From positions 1-64,000 of the forward strand of contig NZ_CANLBS010000001.1 in the NCBI RefSeq assembly GCF_947488945.1: DNA of 64,000 nucleotides, in the 5' to 3' direction. Positions within the stretch are counted from its first letter, which is position 1, and every line of letters begins with the position of its first letter. The notes beneath the pieces are model-generated. The model was not told the origin of the DNA. It made no database searches and saw only the letters and a program-made list of their open reading frames with translations. This DNA comes from an uncultured Streptomyces sp. Lineage in GTDB: Bacteria > Actinomycetota > Actinomycetes > Streptomycetales > Streptomycetaceae. Both the position numbers and the translations under genes were made by a program. This document shows positions 47,614-56,622 of this stretch, piece after piece.

Positions 47614-48357
47614 TCAGCCCCAGCGGCCGGTGCGGCCCAGCAGCAGGGCGGTGGCGGCGGTGCCGGCGGTGGAGGTGCGCAGCACGCTGGGCCCGAGCCG
47701 GCAGGTGCGGGCGCCGGCGGCGGCGAAGGCCTCCAGTTCCTGCGGGGAGACGCCGCCTTCGGGTCCGACCACGAGGACGATCTCGCCGGAGGCGGGGAGC
47801 GGGACGGTGGCGAGCGGTTCGCTCGTCCACTCCCGGTCCTCGTGCAGGACGGCGGCGAAGTCGGCCCCGGCCAGCAGCAGGGCGACCTGCTTGGTGCTCA
47901 TCGCCGCGGCCACCTCAGGGAACCGCACCCGGCGGGACTGCTTGCCGGCCTCGCGGGCCGTGGAGCGCCATTTGGCCAGCGCCTTCAGACCCCGGTCGCC
48001 CTTCCACTGGGTGATGCAGCGGGCCGCCTGCCAGGGCACGACCGCGTCGACGCCGGTCTCGGTCATGGTCTCGACGGCGAGTTCGCCGCGGTCGCCCTTG
48101 GGCAGCGCCTGGACGACGGTGATCCGGGGGGCGGGCGCGGGCTCCTCGCTCCGGCGCAGGCCGCCGACGACCAGCCGGTCCTTGCCCTCGGCGGCGGCGA
48201 CCGTGCCGTCGGCCCAGGCGCCGCGGCCGTCGGTCAGCACCACGGCCTCGCCGGCCTGCAGCCGCTTCACCGAGACCGCGTGCCGGCCCTCGGGGCCCTC
48301 CAGGACGAACTCCGGTCCCTCGGGGACCTGTTCGACGACGAAGACCGGTGCGGTCAC
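47614..48357 (-). CDS. rsmE: 16S rRNA (uracil-1498-N3)-methyltransferase
   Basis: A 247-residue SPOUT methyltransferase that modifies U1498 in the decoding centre using S-adenosylmethionine. The N-terminal PUA-like part is followed by VVQALPKGDRGELAVETMTETGV (in part), the SPOUT knot LVVGPEGGVSPQELEAF and RLGPSVLRTSTAGTAA. GAGGAG is 6 bases before the GTG at 48357, and this GTG overlaps the stop of the upstream nitronate monooxygenase by 4 bases. The two are coupled. Confidence 0.95.
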   Translation of the reverse strand: MTAPVFVVEQVPEGPEFVLEGPEGRHAVSVKRLQAGEAVVLTDGRGAWADGTVAAAEGKDRLVVGGLRRSEEPAPAPRITVVQALPKGDRGELAVETMTETGVDAVVPWQAARCITQWKGDRGLKALAKWRSTAREAGKQSRRVRFPEVAAAMSTKQVALLLAGADFAAVLHEDREWTSEPLATVPLPASGEIVLVVGPEGGVSPQELEAFAAAGARTCRLGPSVLRTSTAGTAATALLLGRTGRWG

Positions 48358-49427
48358 TTTCCACTCCTCACGCTGACGGCCGCGCGCGCGGCCTGAAGTT
48401 CCGCCGCGAGCACCCCGACGAGCTTGCCGGCCGGCAGGTCGCGGGCCATCCGGTGTCCCTGCCCCGCCCACAGCGCCATGCCCTGCGCGTCCCCCGCCTT
48501 CGCCGCGGCCTTGCGCAGCCCGGCGGTCACCTGGTGGATCTGGGGGTAGGCGGCGGGGGCGTACGGTCCGTGCTCGCGGACGAACCGGTTGACCAGGCCG
48601 CGCGCGGGGCGGCCGGAGAACGCGCGGGTGAGCACCGTGCGGGCGAACAGCGGGTTGGTGAGCGCCTGCTTGTGCAGCGGGTGGGCGCCCGACTCGGGGC
48701 AGGCGAGGAAGGCGGTGCCGAGCTGCACCGCGTCGCCGCCGGCCGCGAGGACCGCGGCGATCTGCGAACCGCGCATCAGCCCGCCGGCGGCGATCACCGG
48801 GATCGGCACGGTCTCGCGGACCTGCGCGACGAGCGAGAGCAGGCCGATGCCGGTGTGGTCGGCCTGCGGGTCGTCGTGGTGGGTGGACTGGTGTCCGCCG
48901 GCCTCGATGCCCTGGACGCAGACGGCGTCGGCGCCCGCCCACTGGGCGAGCTGCGCCTCCTCGGCGGTGGTGACCGTGACGATCGTGTACGTGCCGACCC
49001 GGGCGAAGGCGTCCAGGGTGTCGCGGCTCGGGCAGCCGAAGGTGAAGGAGACGACCGGGACCGGGTCGTCGAGCAGCAGGGCGGTCTTCGCCTCGTACCC
49101 GTCCTCGCCGTCGGTCTCGGGGTCGCCGAGCGGGGTGTCGTACCCGTCGGCCTCGGCGGCCAGTCGCTGCCGGTAGAGGTCGATCGCGCCGGGGTCGGCG
49201 TGCGGCGGCTGCGGCATGAAGACGTTGACGCCGAACGGCTGCCCGGTGGCCGCGCGGACCTGCTTGATCTCCTCGTACATGCCGTCGGCCGTCTTGTACC
49301 CGGCGGCGAGGAAGCCGAGACCGCCCGCCTCGGCCACGGCGGCGACGAGCGGCGGGCAGGAGGCTCCGCCCGCCATCGGGGCCTGCACGATCGGATGCCG
49401 GCAGAGATCGGTCAGCGGGGAGGACAT
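48354..49427 (-). CDS. Nitronate monooxygenase-like FMN enzyme
   Basis: A 357-residue TIM-barrel flavoprotein of the nitronate monooxygenase (2-nitropropane dioxygenase) family. Marks: PIVQAPMAGG at the N-terminus, GGLGFLAAGYKTADG, FTFGCPSRDTLDAF, DAVCVQGIEAGGHQ, AAGGLMRGSQIAAVLAAGGDAVQLGTAFL and the C-terminal GQGHRMARDLPAG. It oxidises alkyl nitronates such as propionate-3-nitronate. ATG 49427. It overlaps rsmE by 4 bases. Homologues are common next to dnaJ-hrcA-rsmE in actinomycetes. Confidence 0.9.
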   Translation of the reverse strand: MSSPLTDLCRHPIVQAPMAGGASCPPLVAAVAEAGGLGFLAAGYKTADGMYEEIKQVRAATGQPFGVNVFMPQPPHADPGAIDLYRQRLAAEADGYDTPLGDPETDGEDGYEAKTALLLDDPVPVVSFTFGCPSRDTLDAFARVGTYTIVTVTTAEEAQLAQWAGADAVCVQGIEAGGHQSTHHDDPQADHTGIGLLSLVAQVRETVPIPVIAAGGLMRGSQIAAVLAAGGDAVQLGTAFLACPESGAHPLHKQALTNPLFARTVLTRAFSGRPARGLVNRFVREHGPYAPAAYPQIHQVTAGLRKAAAKAGDAQGMALWAGQGHRMARDLPAGKLVGVLAAELQAARAAVSVRSGK

Positions 49428-49502
49428 GGGCCGATCGTCCCACGTTCCGACCACGGGGCCGAATCAGCCCGCGGGCCCACGGCCCGGTGCCCGGCCGGAA
49501 CG

Positions 49503-49541
49503 CCGCACCGCCCGCCGGAGGGTTCCCGGCGGGCGGTGCGG
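49503..49541. terminator. 16-bp hairpin after dnaJ
   Basis: CCGCACCGCCCGCCGG (49503-49518) pairs perfectly with CCGGCGGGCGGTGCGG (49526-49541) around AGGGTTC. It is 20 bases past the dnaJ stop and ends the hrcA-dnaJ transcript. Confidence 0.85.
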
Positions 49542-49560
49542 TACGGGGACGGGCTGCCCG

Positions 49561-50697
49561 TCAACGGCCGTTGAAGGCGTCCTTCAGCCGGGAGAACAGC
49601 CCCTGCTGGCCCGGCTGGAAGTGCCCGGTGGGGCGCTCCTCGCCGCGCAGCTTGGCCAGTTCGCGCAGCAGACGCTCCTGCTCGGCGTCGAGCTTGCCGG
49701 GCGTCAGCACCTCGACGTGCACGATCAGGTCGCCGCGTCCGCCGCCGCGCAGGTGCGTGACGCCCCTGCCGTGCAGCGGGACCGACTGGCCGGACTGGGT
49801 GCCGGGCCTGATGTCGATCTCCTCGATGCCGTCGAGCGTCTCCAGCGGCACCTTGGTGCCGAGCGCGCCCGCCGTCATGGGGATGGTGACCGTGCAGTGC
49901 AGGTCGTCGCCGCGCCGCTGGAACACCCCGTGCGCCAGCTCGTGGATCTCGACGTACAGGTCGCCGGCCGGGCCGCCGCCGGGGCCGACCTCGCCCTCGC
50001 CCGCGAGTTGGATGCGGGTCCCGTTGTCGACGCCCGCGGGGATCTTGACGGTGAGGGTGCGGCGCGAGCGGATGCGGCCGTCACCGGCGCACTCCGGGCA
50101 GGGGGTCGGCACGACGGTGCCGAAGCCCTGGCACTGCGGGCAGGGCCGGGAGGTCATGACCTGGCCGAGGAAGGACCGGGTGACCTGCGAGACCTCGCCG
50201 CGGCCGCGGCACATGTCGCAGGTCTGCGCCGAGGTGCCGGGGGCCGCGCCCTCGCCGCTGCACGTGGTGCAGACGACGGCGGTGTCGACCTGGATGTCCT
50301 TGGTGGTGCCGAAGGCCGCCTCGGAGAGGTCGATCTCCAGCCGGATCATGGCGTCCTGGCCGCGCCGGGTGCGCGAACGCGGCCCGCGCTGCGAGGCGGT
50401 GCCGAAGAACGCGTCCATGATGTCGGAGAAGTTGCCGAAGCCGCCGGCTCCGAAACCGCCCGCACCACCGCCGCCCGACGACGACAGCGGGTCGCCGCCG
50501 AGGTCGTAGACCTGCTTCTTCTGCGGGTCCGACAGCACCTCGTAGGCGGCGTTGATCTCCTTGAACCGCTCCTGGGTCTTCGGATCGGGGTTGACATCCG
50601 GGTGCAGCTCACGCGCGAGCCGACGGAATGCCTTCTTGATCTCGTCCTGCGACGCGTCGCGGCGTACGCCTAGTACGGCGTAGTAGTCGGTGGCCAC
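49561..50697 (-). CDS. dnaJ: Chaperone protein DnaJ
   Basis: A 378-residue type I DnaJ co-chaperone. The J domain (residues 1-68) has HPD in ARELHPDVNPD. The Gly/Phe region (SSSGGGGAGGFGAGGF) precedes the zinc-finger cysteine repeats (CTTCSGEG, CDMCRGRG, CPQCQGFG, CPECAGDG) and the C-terminal peptide-binding domain (RRTLTVKIPAGVDNGTRIQLAGEGE). GTG start at 50697. It lies directly downstream of hrcA with no gap and under CIRCE control; it is the second dnaJ of streptomycetes. Confidence 0.96.
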   Translation of the reverse strand: MATDYYAVLGVRRDASQDEIKKAFRRLARELHPDVNPDPKTQERFKEINAAYEVLSDPQKKQVYDLGGDPLSSSGGGGAGGFGAGGFGNFSDIMDAFFGTASQRGPRSRTRRGQDAMIRLEIDLSEAAFGTTKDIQVDTAVVCTTCSGEGAAPGTSAQTCDMCRGRGEVSQVTRSFLGQVMTSRPCPQCQGFGTVVPTPCPECAGDGRIRSRRTLTVKIPAGVDNGTRIQLAGEGEVGPGGGPAGDLYVEIHELAHGVFQRRGDDLHCTVTIPMTAGALGTKVPLETLDGIEEIDIRPGTQSGQSVPLHGRGVTHLRGGGRGDLIVHVEVLTPGKLDAEQERLLRELAKLRGEERPTGHFQPGQQGLFSRLKDAFNGR

Positions 50698-51714
50698 TTA
50701 CGACTCCGCCAGGATCTGTCCGACGTAACGTGCCACTGCGCGTACCGCTCCCATCGTTCCGGGGTAGTCCATGCGGGTCGGTCCGACCACGCCGAGTTTG
50801 GCGACTGCCTCGTCGCCCGAACCGTAGCCGACCGTGACGACGGACGTGGAGGTGAGTCCCTCGTGGGCGTTCTCGTGCCCGATCCGTACGGTCATGCTGG
50901 GGTCCGTGGCCTCACCGAGCAGCTTCAGCAGGACGACCTGTTCCTCCAGTGCTTCCAGCACCGGCCGGATCATCAGGGGGAAGTCGTGCCCGAAGCGGGT
51001 GAGGTTGGAGGTGCCGCCGATCATCAGCCGCTCCTCCGTCTCCTCGACCAGAGTCTCCAGGAGGGTCGAGAGCACCGTGGACACCGTCGCACGGTCCTCG
51101 CTCTCGAAGGATTCCGGCAGATCCTGCACCAGCGGGGGGACGTCGCTGAAGCGGCGCCCCACCACCCGGCTGTTGAGCCGGGCCCGCAGATCTGCGAGAG
51201 AGGTCTCGCCGAACGGCGCGGGACAGTCGATCATACGCTGCTCGACCCGCCCGGTGTCCGTGATCAGGACGAGCATCAGCCGGGCGGGAGCCAGCGCCAG
51301 CAGTTCGACGTGGCGGACCGTGGAACGGGTCAGCGACGGGTACTGCACGATCGCCACCTGCCGGGTGAGCTGCGCGAGCAGCCGCACCGTGCGCCCGACG
51401 ACGTCGTCGAGATCGACGGCGCCGACGAGGAAGTTCTGGATCGCCCTGCGTTCCGGGGAGGTCAGGGGCTTGACCCCGGCGAGGCGGTCGACGAACAGGC
51501 GGTAGCCCTTGTCCGTCGGAATGCGTCCGGCGCTGGTGTGCGGCTGGGCGATGAAGCCCTCCTCCTCCAGCACCGCCATGTCGTTGCGGACGGTGGCCGG
51601 CGAGACGCCGAGCCGGTGCCGTTCGGTGAGCGCCTTGGAACCGACCGGCTCCTCGGTGCCGACATAGTCCTGGACGATGGCGCGCAGTACTTCGAGTCTG
51701 CGTTCGCTGAGCAT
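50698..51714 (-). CDS. hrcA: Heat-inducible transcription repressor HrcA
   Basis: A 338-residue repressor of chaperone genes. The N-terminal winged helix reads [24 protein letters not shown] and [19 protein letters not shown], followed by the GAF-like core and the inserted dimerisation domain. GGAGG lies 8 bases before the ATG at 51714. The CIRCE box 37 bases upstream shows autoregulation; GroE normally keeps HrcA active. The stop is immediately followed by the dnaJ start. Confidence 0.95.
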   Translation of the reverse strand: MLSERRLEVLRAIVQDYVGTEEPVGSKALTERHRLGVSPATVRNDMAVLEEEGFIAQPHTSAGRIPTDKGYRLFVDRLAGVKPLTSPERRAIQNFLVGAVDLDDVVGRTVRLLAQLTRQVAIVQYPSLTRSTVRHVELLALAPARLMLVLITDTGRVEQRMIDCPAPFGETSLADLRARLNSRVVGRRFSDVPPLVQDLPESFESEDRATVSTVLSTLLETLVEETEERLMIGGTSNLTRFGHDFPLMIRPVLEALEEQVVLLKLLGEATDPSMTVRIGHENAHEGLTSTSVVTVGYGSGDEAVAKLGVVGPTRMDYPGTMGAVRAVARYVGQILAES

Positions 51715-51750
51715 CGCGCACACCTCCAGCTGTCGTTCTGCGGTTTCTGT

Positions 51751-51777
51751 CTGGCACTCGCTGTCTCTGAGTGCCAG
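51751..51777. promoter_or_regulatory. CIRCE operator
   Basis: CTGGCACTC (51751-51759), a 9-base spacer and GAGTGCCAG (51769-51777) form a perfect inverted repeat, the actinobacterial CIRCE element bound by HrcA. It lies between hrcA and the divergent MBL gene and probably regulates the hrcA-dnaJ operon. Confidence 0.92.
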
Positions 51778-51879
51778 CTCTCCCCCGGTCAGTGTACGGG
51801 GGCGGGGTGGGGCGGGGGCAAGGGCGACCGGCCGCGCGGACACGGGCCCGCCCAGGTCGGTGCGGATAGCGTCGTCCTC

Positions 51880-52647
51880 ATGGACCTGTCTTGGGAAGAG
51901 CTGGACTGGGAGCGACTCGGTCACGGTGTGGGCCGCCGCCGCCTTCCGGGCTGGGACGCGACGGCCGCGCTGGTGGCCGGGGCGGGCCGGGCCCTGCTGT
52001 TCGACACGGGCGCGTGCCTCCGGGAGGGGGTGGAGCTGCGGACGCAGGCCCAGCGGCTGCTCGGGCACCGCGTGACGCATGTCGCACTGAGCCACCCGCA
52101 TTTCGACCACGTACTGGGCGCCGCCGCCTTCGCCGGGGCCGAGGTGTTCGGCGCCCGGGGGGCGGGCCGGGTGCTGCGGCGGGACGCGGACGCGCTGTAC
52201 GCGGACGCCGTGCGCCACGGCCTGCCCGAGCACGACGCGGCGGAGGCGGTGGACACGCTGGTGGTACCGCGCCGGGAGGTCTCCGGCGCGTGCACCCTCG
52301 ACCTGGGCGGCGGGCGCGAGGTGGTGCTGGTCGACGCCGGGCCCGCCCACACCGGCCAGGACCTGGTCGCCCTGGTGCCCGGGGAGGTGCCGGTGGTGCT
52401 CTGCGGGGACCTGGTGGAGGAGTCGGGCGAACCGCAGGCCGGCCCCGACGCCTTCCCCTCCCACTGGCCGGCCGCGCTGGACCGGTTGCTGGCACTGGGC
52501 GGCGAGCGGGCACGGTACGTCCCGGGGCACGGAGCCGTGGTCGACGCGGCCTTCGTCCGCGCGCAGCGGGACCGGCTGGCGGAACGGGCGCGGAGGCGGG
52601 GCGCGGATCCGGGCGCGGCACGGGGCGGTGTGCCCGGCGTGTCGTGA
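51880..52647 (+). CDS. Metallo-beta-lactamase-fold protein
   Basis: A 255-residue MBL-fold hydrolase. The metal motif is [10 protein letters not shown] with H72, H74, D76 and H77; a later ligand is in [11 protein letters not shown] and GHG near residue 225 ([10 protein letters not shown]). No substrate-specific feature is recognised; it most resembles short MBL-fold hydrolases. ATG 51880 follows a GATAGCGT-like -10 with only 8-9 bases to the start and no ribosome site, so a leaderless mRNA is likely. It is divergent from hrcA and 25 bases before the DUF3097 gene. Confidence 0.85.
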   Translation: MDLSWEELDWERLGHGVGRRRLPGWDATAALVAGAGRALLFDTGACLREGVELRTQAQRLLGHRVTHVALSHPHFDHVLGAAAFAGAEVFGARGAGRVLRRDADALYADAVRHGLPEHDAAEAVDTLVVPRREVSGACTLDLGGGREVVLVDAGPAHTGQDLVALVPGEVPVVLCGDLVEESGEPQAGPDAFPSHWPAALDRLLALGGERARYVPGHGAVVDAAFVRAQRDRLAERARRRGADPGAARGGVPGVS

Positions 52648-52672
52648 CGGGGCGTCGAATTATCGTCGTCGC

Positions 52673-53491
52673 ATGCGCAGCTACCAGCCGGACCTGACCC
52701 CGCCGTGGAAGCGGTCCGCCCCCGTGCCCGAGGTGCCCGCCGAACCCGATCTGGTGGTGGAGGAGATCTCCACCGGCTTCTGCGGGGCGGTGATCCGCTG
52801 CGAGAAGTCGGCCCAGGGCCCGGTCGTCACCCTGGAGGACCGTTTCGGCAAGCACCGGGTCTTCCCGATGGAGCCGCGCGCCTTCCTGCTGGAGGGCCGC
52901 GTCGTCACGCTGGTGCGCCCGTCGGCCGCCGGTCCGGCGCGTCCCGCCCGCACGGCCTCCGGATCGGTGGCGGTGCCGGGGGCGCGGGCCCGGGTGGCGC
53001 GGGCCGGCCGGATCTACGTCGAGGGCCGGCACGACGCCGAGCTGGTCGAGCGGGTCTGGGGCGACGACCTGCGCATCGAGGGCGTGGTGGTGGAGTACCT
53101 GGAGGGCGTCGACGACCTTCCCGCGATCGTGGGCGAGTTCCGGCCGGGGCCCGACGCCCGGCTGGGGGTGCTGGTGGACCACCTCGTGCCGGGCTCGAAG
53201 GAGTCGCGGATCGCGGCCCGGGTGTCCGACGCGCACGTGCTGGTGGTCGGCCACCCCTTCATCGACGTGTGGGAGGCGGTGAAGCCCTCCTCGCTGTCCA
53301 TCCCGGCCTGGCCGTCGGTCCCCAAGGGGCAGGACTGGAAGACGGGCGTCTGCCGGGCGCTCGGCTGGCCGGAGAACACCGGAGCCGCGTGGCAGCACAT
53401 CCTCTCGCACGTCCGCAGTTACAAGGATCTTGAACCTCAACTCCTGGGCCGGGTAGAGGAATTGATCGACTTCGTGACGCTCCCGGACTGA
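52673..53491 (+). CDS. DUF3097-family protein
   Basis: A 272-residue conserved actinobacterial protein of the DUF3097 family. It has VVEEISTGFCGAVIRCEKSAQGPVVTLEDRFGKHRVFPMEP in the first part (in pieces EISTGFCGAV, LEDRFGKHRVF) and RIYVEGRHDAELVERVWGDDLRIEG, a Toprim-like stretch (VEGRHD, and LGVLVDHLVPGSKE, VVGHPFID), ending in KTGVCRALGWPEN and LLGRVEELIDFV. A Toprim-like nucleotidyl role is possible but unproven. TATCGT lies 6 bases before the ATG, so it may be leaderless. It follows the MBL gene by 25 bases. Confidence 0.85.
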   Translation: MRSYQPDLTPPWKRSAPVPEVPAEPDLVVEEISTGFCGAVIRCEKSAQGPVVTLEDRFGKHRVFPMEPRAFLLEGRVVTLVRPSAAGPARPARTASGSVAVPGARARVARAGRIYVEGRHDAELVERVWGDDLRIEGVVVEYLEGVDDLPAIVGEFRPGPDARLGVLVDHLVPGSKESRIAARVSDAHVLVVGHPFIDVWEAVKPSSLSIPAWPSVPKGQDWKTGVCRALGWPENTGAAWQHILSHVRSYKDLEPQLLGRVEELIDFVTLPD

Positions 53492-53593
53492 TCCGTCCGC
53501 TCCCCGCCCCGGCCTTGGCCAAGGATCTGGTACCGATCCGTCCGAACGCCTGCGTCCCGCACCCGCCATCCGCTATTGAGAGAGGAGGTACGG

Positions 53594-53698
53594 ATGTCGT
53601 TCGAGGGATCCGGGGGGCAGCGATGGGCCACGAGGTCTGGCGCGAGAGCGCCGACAACGAGGCGGCCTCCGCCGTCTTCCACCTCGTACAGCGGCTGA
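53594..53698 (+). CDS. Short frame with the best ribosome site, overlapping the receptor gene
   Basis: GAGAGAGGAGG followed 5 bases later by ATG 53594 is the strongest initiation signal in this area. The frame it opens encodes MSFEGSGGQRWATRSG... and stops at 53696-53698, 34 codons on. It is one frame off from the large gene. Adding one G to the G6 run at about 53611-53616 would join it to the receptor (MSFEGSGGAAMGHEVW). It may be a leader peptide coupling translation, a 1-base deletion in the run, or a sequence error. Confidence 0.4.
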   Translation: MSFEGSGGQRWATRSGARAPTTRRPPPSSTSYSG

Positions 53699-56598
53699 TC
53701 GACCGGTACGGCACCGACCGGCCGGTGATGCCGCTCGTGGTGGTCCAGGCGGCGGAGAGCGACGCGGACGGGGACATCGACGCCCGGGTGGCGCGGATCG
53801 TGCACCAGGTGCACCGTGCCAACCGGCCCCGCCGGGTGCCGGTGCGGCTGCTCGGAGGCGGCGGCTCCTCGCCCTACCAGGCCGCGCTCGACATGGTCCG
53901 CGCGCTGGCCGAGGAGCCGTGGGAGAGCCGTGGGGAGTCGCAGTACAAGCCCCTCACCTTCCCGCGCTCCCGGCTGCTCGGCGCCATCGAGCAGGCCACC
54001 GCCGTCGTGCAGGAGTCGAACGGTTCGAACGGCGGGTCCTCTTCGGCGGCCGGCCGCAGCGACCGCGTGCTGGAGCAGTTGCGGATGCTGCGCTGGCGGC
54101 CCGCGCGACAGGGGCGCCGGACCCCCGTCGCGCCGGAGGAGCGGTGGGAGCCGCTGCGGCGGTCGGTCGGCCCCGAGACCTTCCTCGGGGCCGTCTTCAT
54201 CGCCGTGCTCAGCGCCCTGGTCACCGAGGTCGACTGGCGGGCCGTGGTGACGATGGCGGTGTGCGCCGCACTGGGCATCGCCGGTGTGCGGATCCTGACG
54301 ACCGCCGCGCCGCCGCTGCTGTGGCTGCGCCGGGCCAGCCGCTGGTTCGCCACCACGTCCTCGCTGGCCGCCGCCAGCACGCGCTACCCGCCGGAGACCT
54401 GGTCGCCGTTCTCCCCGCACGGTTCGTGGCAGGTCCTGCGGGCACGGGCGGCCACCGTCGCCGACCGGGTGGCCGACGCCTCCGGGACGATCGGCGCCGA
54501 CACGGAGGAGGAGGAGGAGGTCGCGAGGATCACCTCCGCCCGCCAGTTCCACCTGGAACTGCGGGTGCAGGCGCTGCTGGAGGACCTGCGGGACAACTAC
54601 CGGCCGCACGCCCTCGACTGGCGGCGGGCCAAGCGCACCGCCCCGCCGGTGGTGCTGCTGCCGGCCGCGACGGCGGAGAACGGCGGGGTGTCACTGATCA
54701 ACGCGATCAACAACGTGCGGTCCCGGCGCAGCGAAGTGGACCCGCTGCTGCTGCTCGCCGCGCTGCCGGCCGCCCATGTGCTGACGCACACCCCGTCGGT
54801 CCCCGCGTGGGACCAGCACGCCGACGGGGTCGGCCCGCCCGGCGGCGCCCAGGCGCGGTACCAGCGGTGGGCGAACACCCTGAGTTTCGGCCAGTCGCCC
54901 GCCGATGCGGCGCGGCTGGCCTGGGTGCTGCGCCTGCCGCTGTCGACGAATCAGCTCCGGCACGAGCACGCCCACGCCGAACTGCGCACCCTGCGGGTGC
55001 GGCGTACGTGGGCGTGGTTCGTGATGTCCCGGGCCGCGGTGGCGCTCGTCCTGGTGGCCGGCCTGCTCGGCACCTACCACTGGAGCGACGTGTGGCGGAG
55101 CACGTACTGCCAGGGCGAGCTGGCCGACCGCAGCACGGACGCGGTGCGGGTCGGGCGGGGCACCGCGGCCGAGGAGTGCATAGGCGTGGCGACGTCGGCG
55201 AAGGTGCGCTTCGCCGAGGGCAACGACCTGCGCCTCGGCGGGATCGGCGCCGGCATCTCCTTCGACCGGATCGAACGGGCGATCCGCGAACAGAACGAGG
55301 ACGTCGGCACCGCCGAGCACGTCACCGTCGTCTACGCCGGACCCCTGACCGCACCCCGCGAGGCGGACACCCGCAAGGGGCTGGAGGAGCTCGCCGGGGT
55401 GTACATCAAGCAGAGCTCCGTCAACAGCGAGCCGGGCGTCAAGCTCAAGGTGCTGCTCGCCAACGGCGGCCGGGGCATGCTCCGGCAGACCATTGCCGTC
55501 GAGAAGATCATCGAAGTGGCGCGGAAGGACCCGCACGTGGTCGGCGTGGTGGGACTGGGCCGCAACACCACCGAGAGCCGGCAGACCGTCCGGGCGCTGC
55601 TCGACGCCGGCATCCCCGTCGTGGACACCACCAACTCCAGCAGCGAACTGGACGAGAACCTCAACTACTTCGGTCTGGCCGCCACCGACGAGGAACAGAC
55701 CTGGGCGCTGAAGCTGCTGGCCGGGCAGCTCGCGCGGAAGGCGGGTGCGGGGCAGTCCCCCGGGTCCGCACCGCGCGCGGCCGTCCTCTCGCGCACCCCG
55801 CTCAACGAGGAGAAGGACCAGTACACCAACGACCAGCACGACGCCGGCACCACGATGCTGAAGGAGGCGGGCTACTCGGTCCAGAGCATCCGGTACTCCC
55901 TCACCCAGAACGGCGGCGCCGCCCTCGACAGCGCGCTGGCCAAGATCTGCACCGAGGGCAAGGTGACCGAGACCCTCTACTTCGCGGGCCGGATGGAGGA
56001 CGTGAGCCCGCTGATGGCCGGACTGTTCCGGACCCCCGGCTGCTCCGCGAAGCACTTCGACGTCTTCACCGGCGACGACATGACCAAGGCCGGTTTCGGC
56101 ACCACGCGCTCGGTGGCCTCGAACGTGACCGTGTACTACACCTCGCTCACCCCGGTGTCGCACGGCCTGCCGACCGACTTCTACCTGGAGGCCCGGACGG
56201 AGCTGGGGAAGCTGGTGGGCGACGGCGGCCCGCTGCCCTCCGCCGGGAACGGGCGCGGGGACGGCCCGAAGGACTACGAGGACGGGCTCTTCGCCAGCGG
56301 CCAGACCATCCTGTCGTACAGCGCGGCCACGGCGCTCTACACCACCGCCGCCCAGCGGGAGGGGCCGCGGAGCGCGGCGCGGACCTGGGGGCAGCTGGCC
56401 TCCTTCGAGCAGGACGGCATGCCCACCGGCACGATCTCGCTGGCCCGCACGCCCTCGGACGTGGACGGGCACCTGCACGGCCTCGCGCTCGTCAAGGCGT
56501 TCCGGTCGGGGGAGAAGACCGTCACGGCGACGGTCTGCCTCAAGCCCGCCGGTCCGGAGTACACGGACCGGCTGACGACGCGGACGTGCAGGCCGTGA
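53623..56598 (+). CDS. Membrane protein with type-1 PBP-like extracellular domain
   Basis: A 991-residue protein (start as read). Cytoplasmic residues 1-185 (VFHLVQRLIDRYG, PLVVVQAAESD, RVPVRLLGGGG) and 235-460 (PPVVLLPAATAENGGVSLINA, DPLLLLAAL) look like a degenerate P-loop NTPase without Walker A. A two-helix membrane hairpin lies at about 187-230 and a third helix at about 463-486. Residues 490-991 form a type I periplasmic-binding-protein fold seen in receptor ligand-binding families (VTVVYAGPLTAPRE, VVGVVGLGRNTTESRQTV, AGIPVVDTTNSSSE, VASNVTVYY). Its ectodomain faces outside; no ABC genes adjoin it. The start is uncertain (frame issue upstream). Confidence 0.78.
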   Translation: MGHEVWRESADNEAASAVFHLVQRLIDRYGTDRPVMPLVVVQAAESDADGDIDARVARIVHQVHRANRPRRVPVRLLGGGGSSPYQAALDMVRALAEEPWESRGESQYKPLTFPRSRLLGAIEQATAVVQESNGSNGGSSSAAGRSDRVLEQLRMLRWRPARQGRRTPVAPEERWEPLRRSVGPETFLGAVFIAVLSALVTEVDWRAVVTMAVCAALGIAGVRILTTAAPPLLWLRRASRWFATTSSLAAASTRYPPETWSPFSPHGSWQVLRARAATVADRVADASGTIGADTEEEEEVARITSARQFHLELRVQALLEDLRDNYRPHALDWRRAKRTAPPVVLLPAATAENGGVSLINAINNVRSRRSEVDPLLLLAALPAAHVLTHTPSVPAWDQHADGVGPPGGAQARYQRWANTLSFGQSPADAARLAWVLRLPLSTNQLRHEHAHAELRTLRVRRTWAWFVMSRAAVALVLVAGLLGTYHWSDVWRSTYCQGELADRSTDAVRVGRGTAAEECIGVATSAKVRFAEGNDLRLGGIGAGISFDRIERAIREQNEDVGTAEHVTVVYAGPLTAPREADTRKGLEELAGVYIKQSSVNSEPGVKLKVLLANGGRGMLRQTIAVEKIIEVARKDPHVVGVVGLGRNTTESRQTVRALLDAGIPVVDTTNSSSELDENLNYFGLAATDEEQTWALKLLAGQLARKAGAGQSPGSAPRAAVLSRTPLNEEKDQYTNDQHDAGTTMLKEAGYSVQSIRYSLTQNGGAALDSALAKICTEGKVTETLYFAGRMEDVSPLMAGLFRTPGCSAKHFDVFTGDDMTKAGFGTTRSVASNVTVYYTSLTPVSHGLPTDFYLEARTELGKLVGDGGPLPSAGNGRGDGPKDYEDGLFASGQTILSYSAATALYTTAAQREGPRSAARTWGQLASFEQDGMPTGTISLARTPSDVDGHLHGLALVKAFRSGEKTVTATVCLKPAGPEYTDRLTTRTCRP

Positions 56599-56622
56599 CC
56601 CCCGGCCGCGCTGGGGCCGGGC

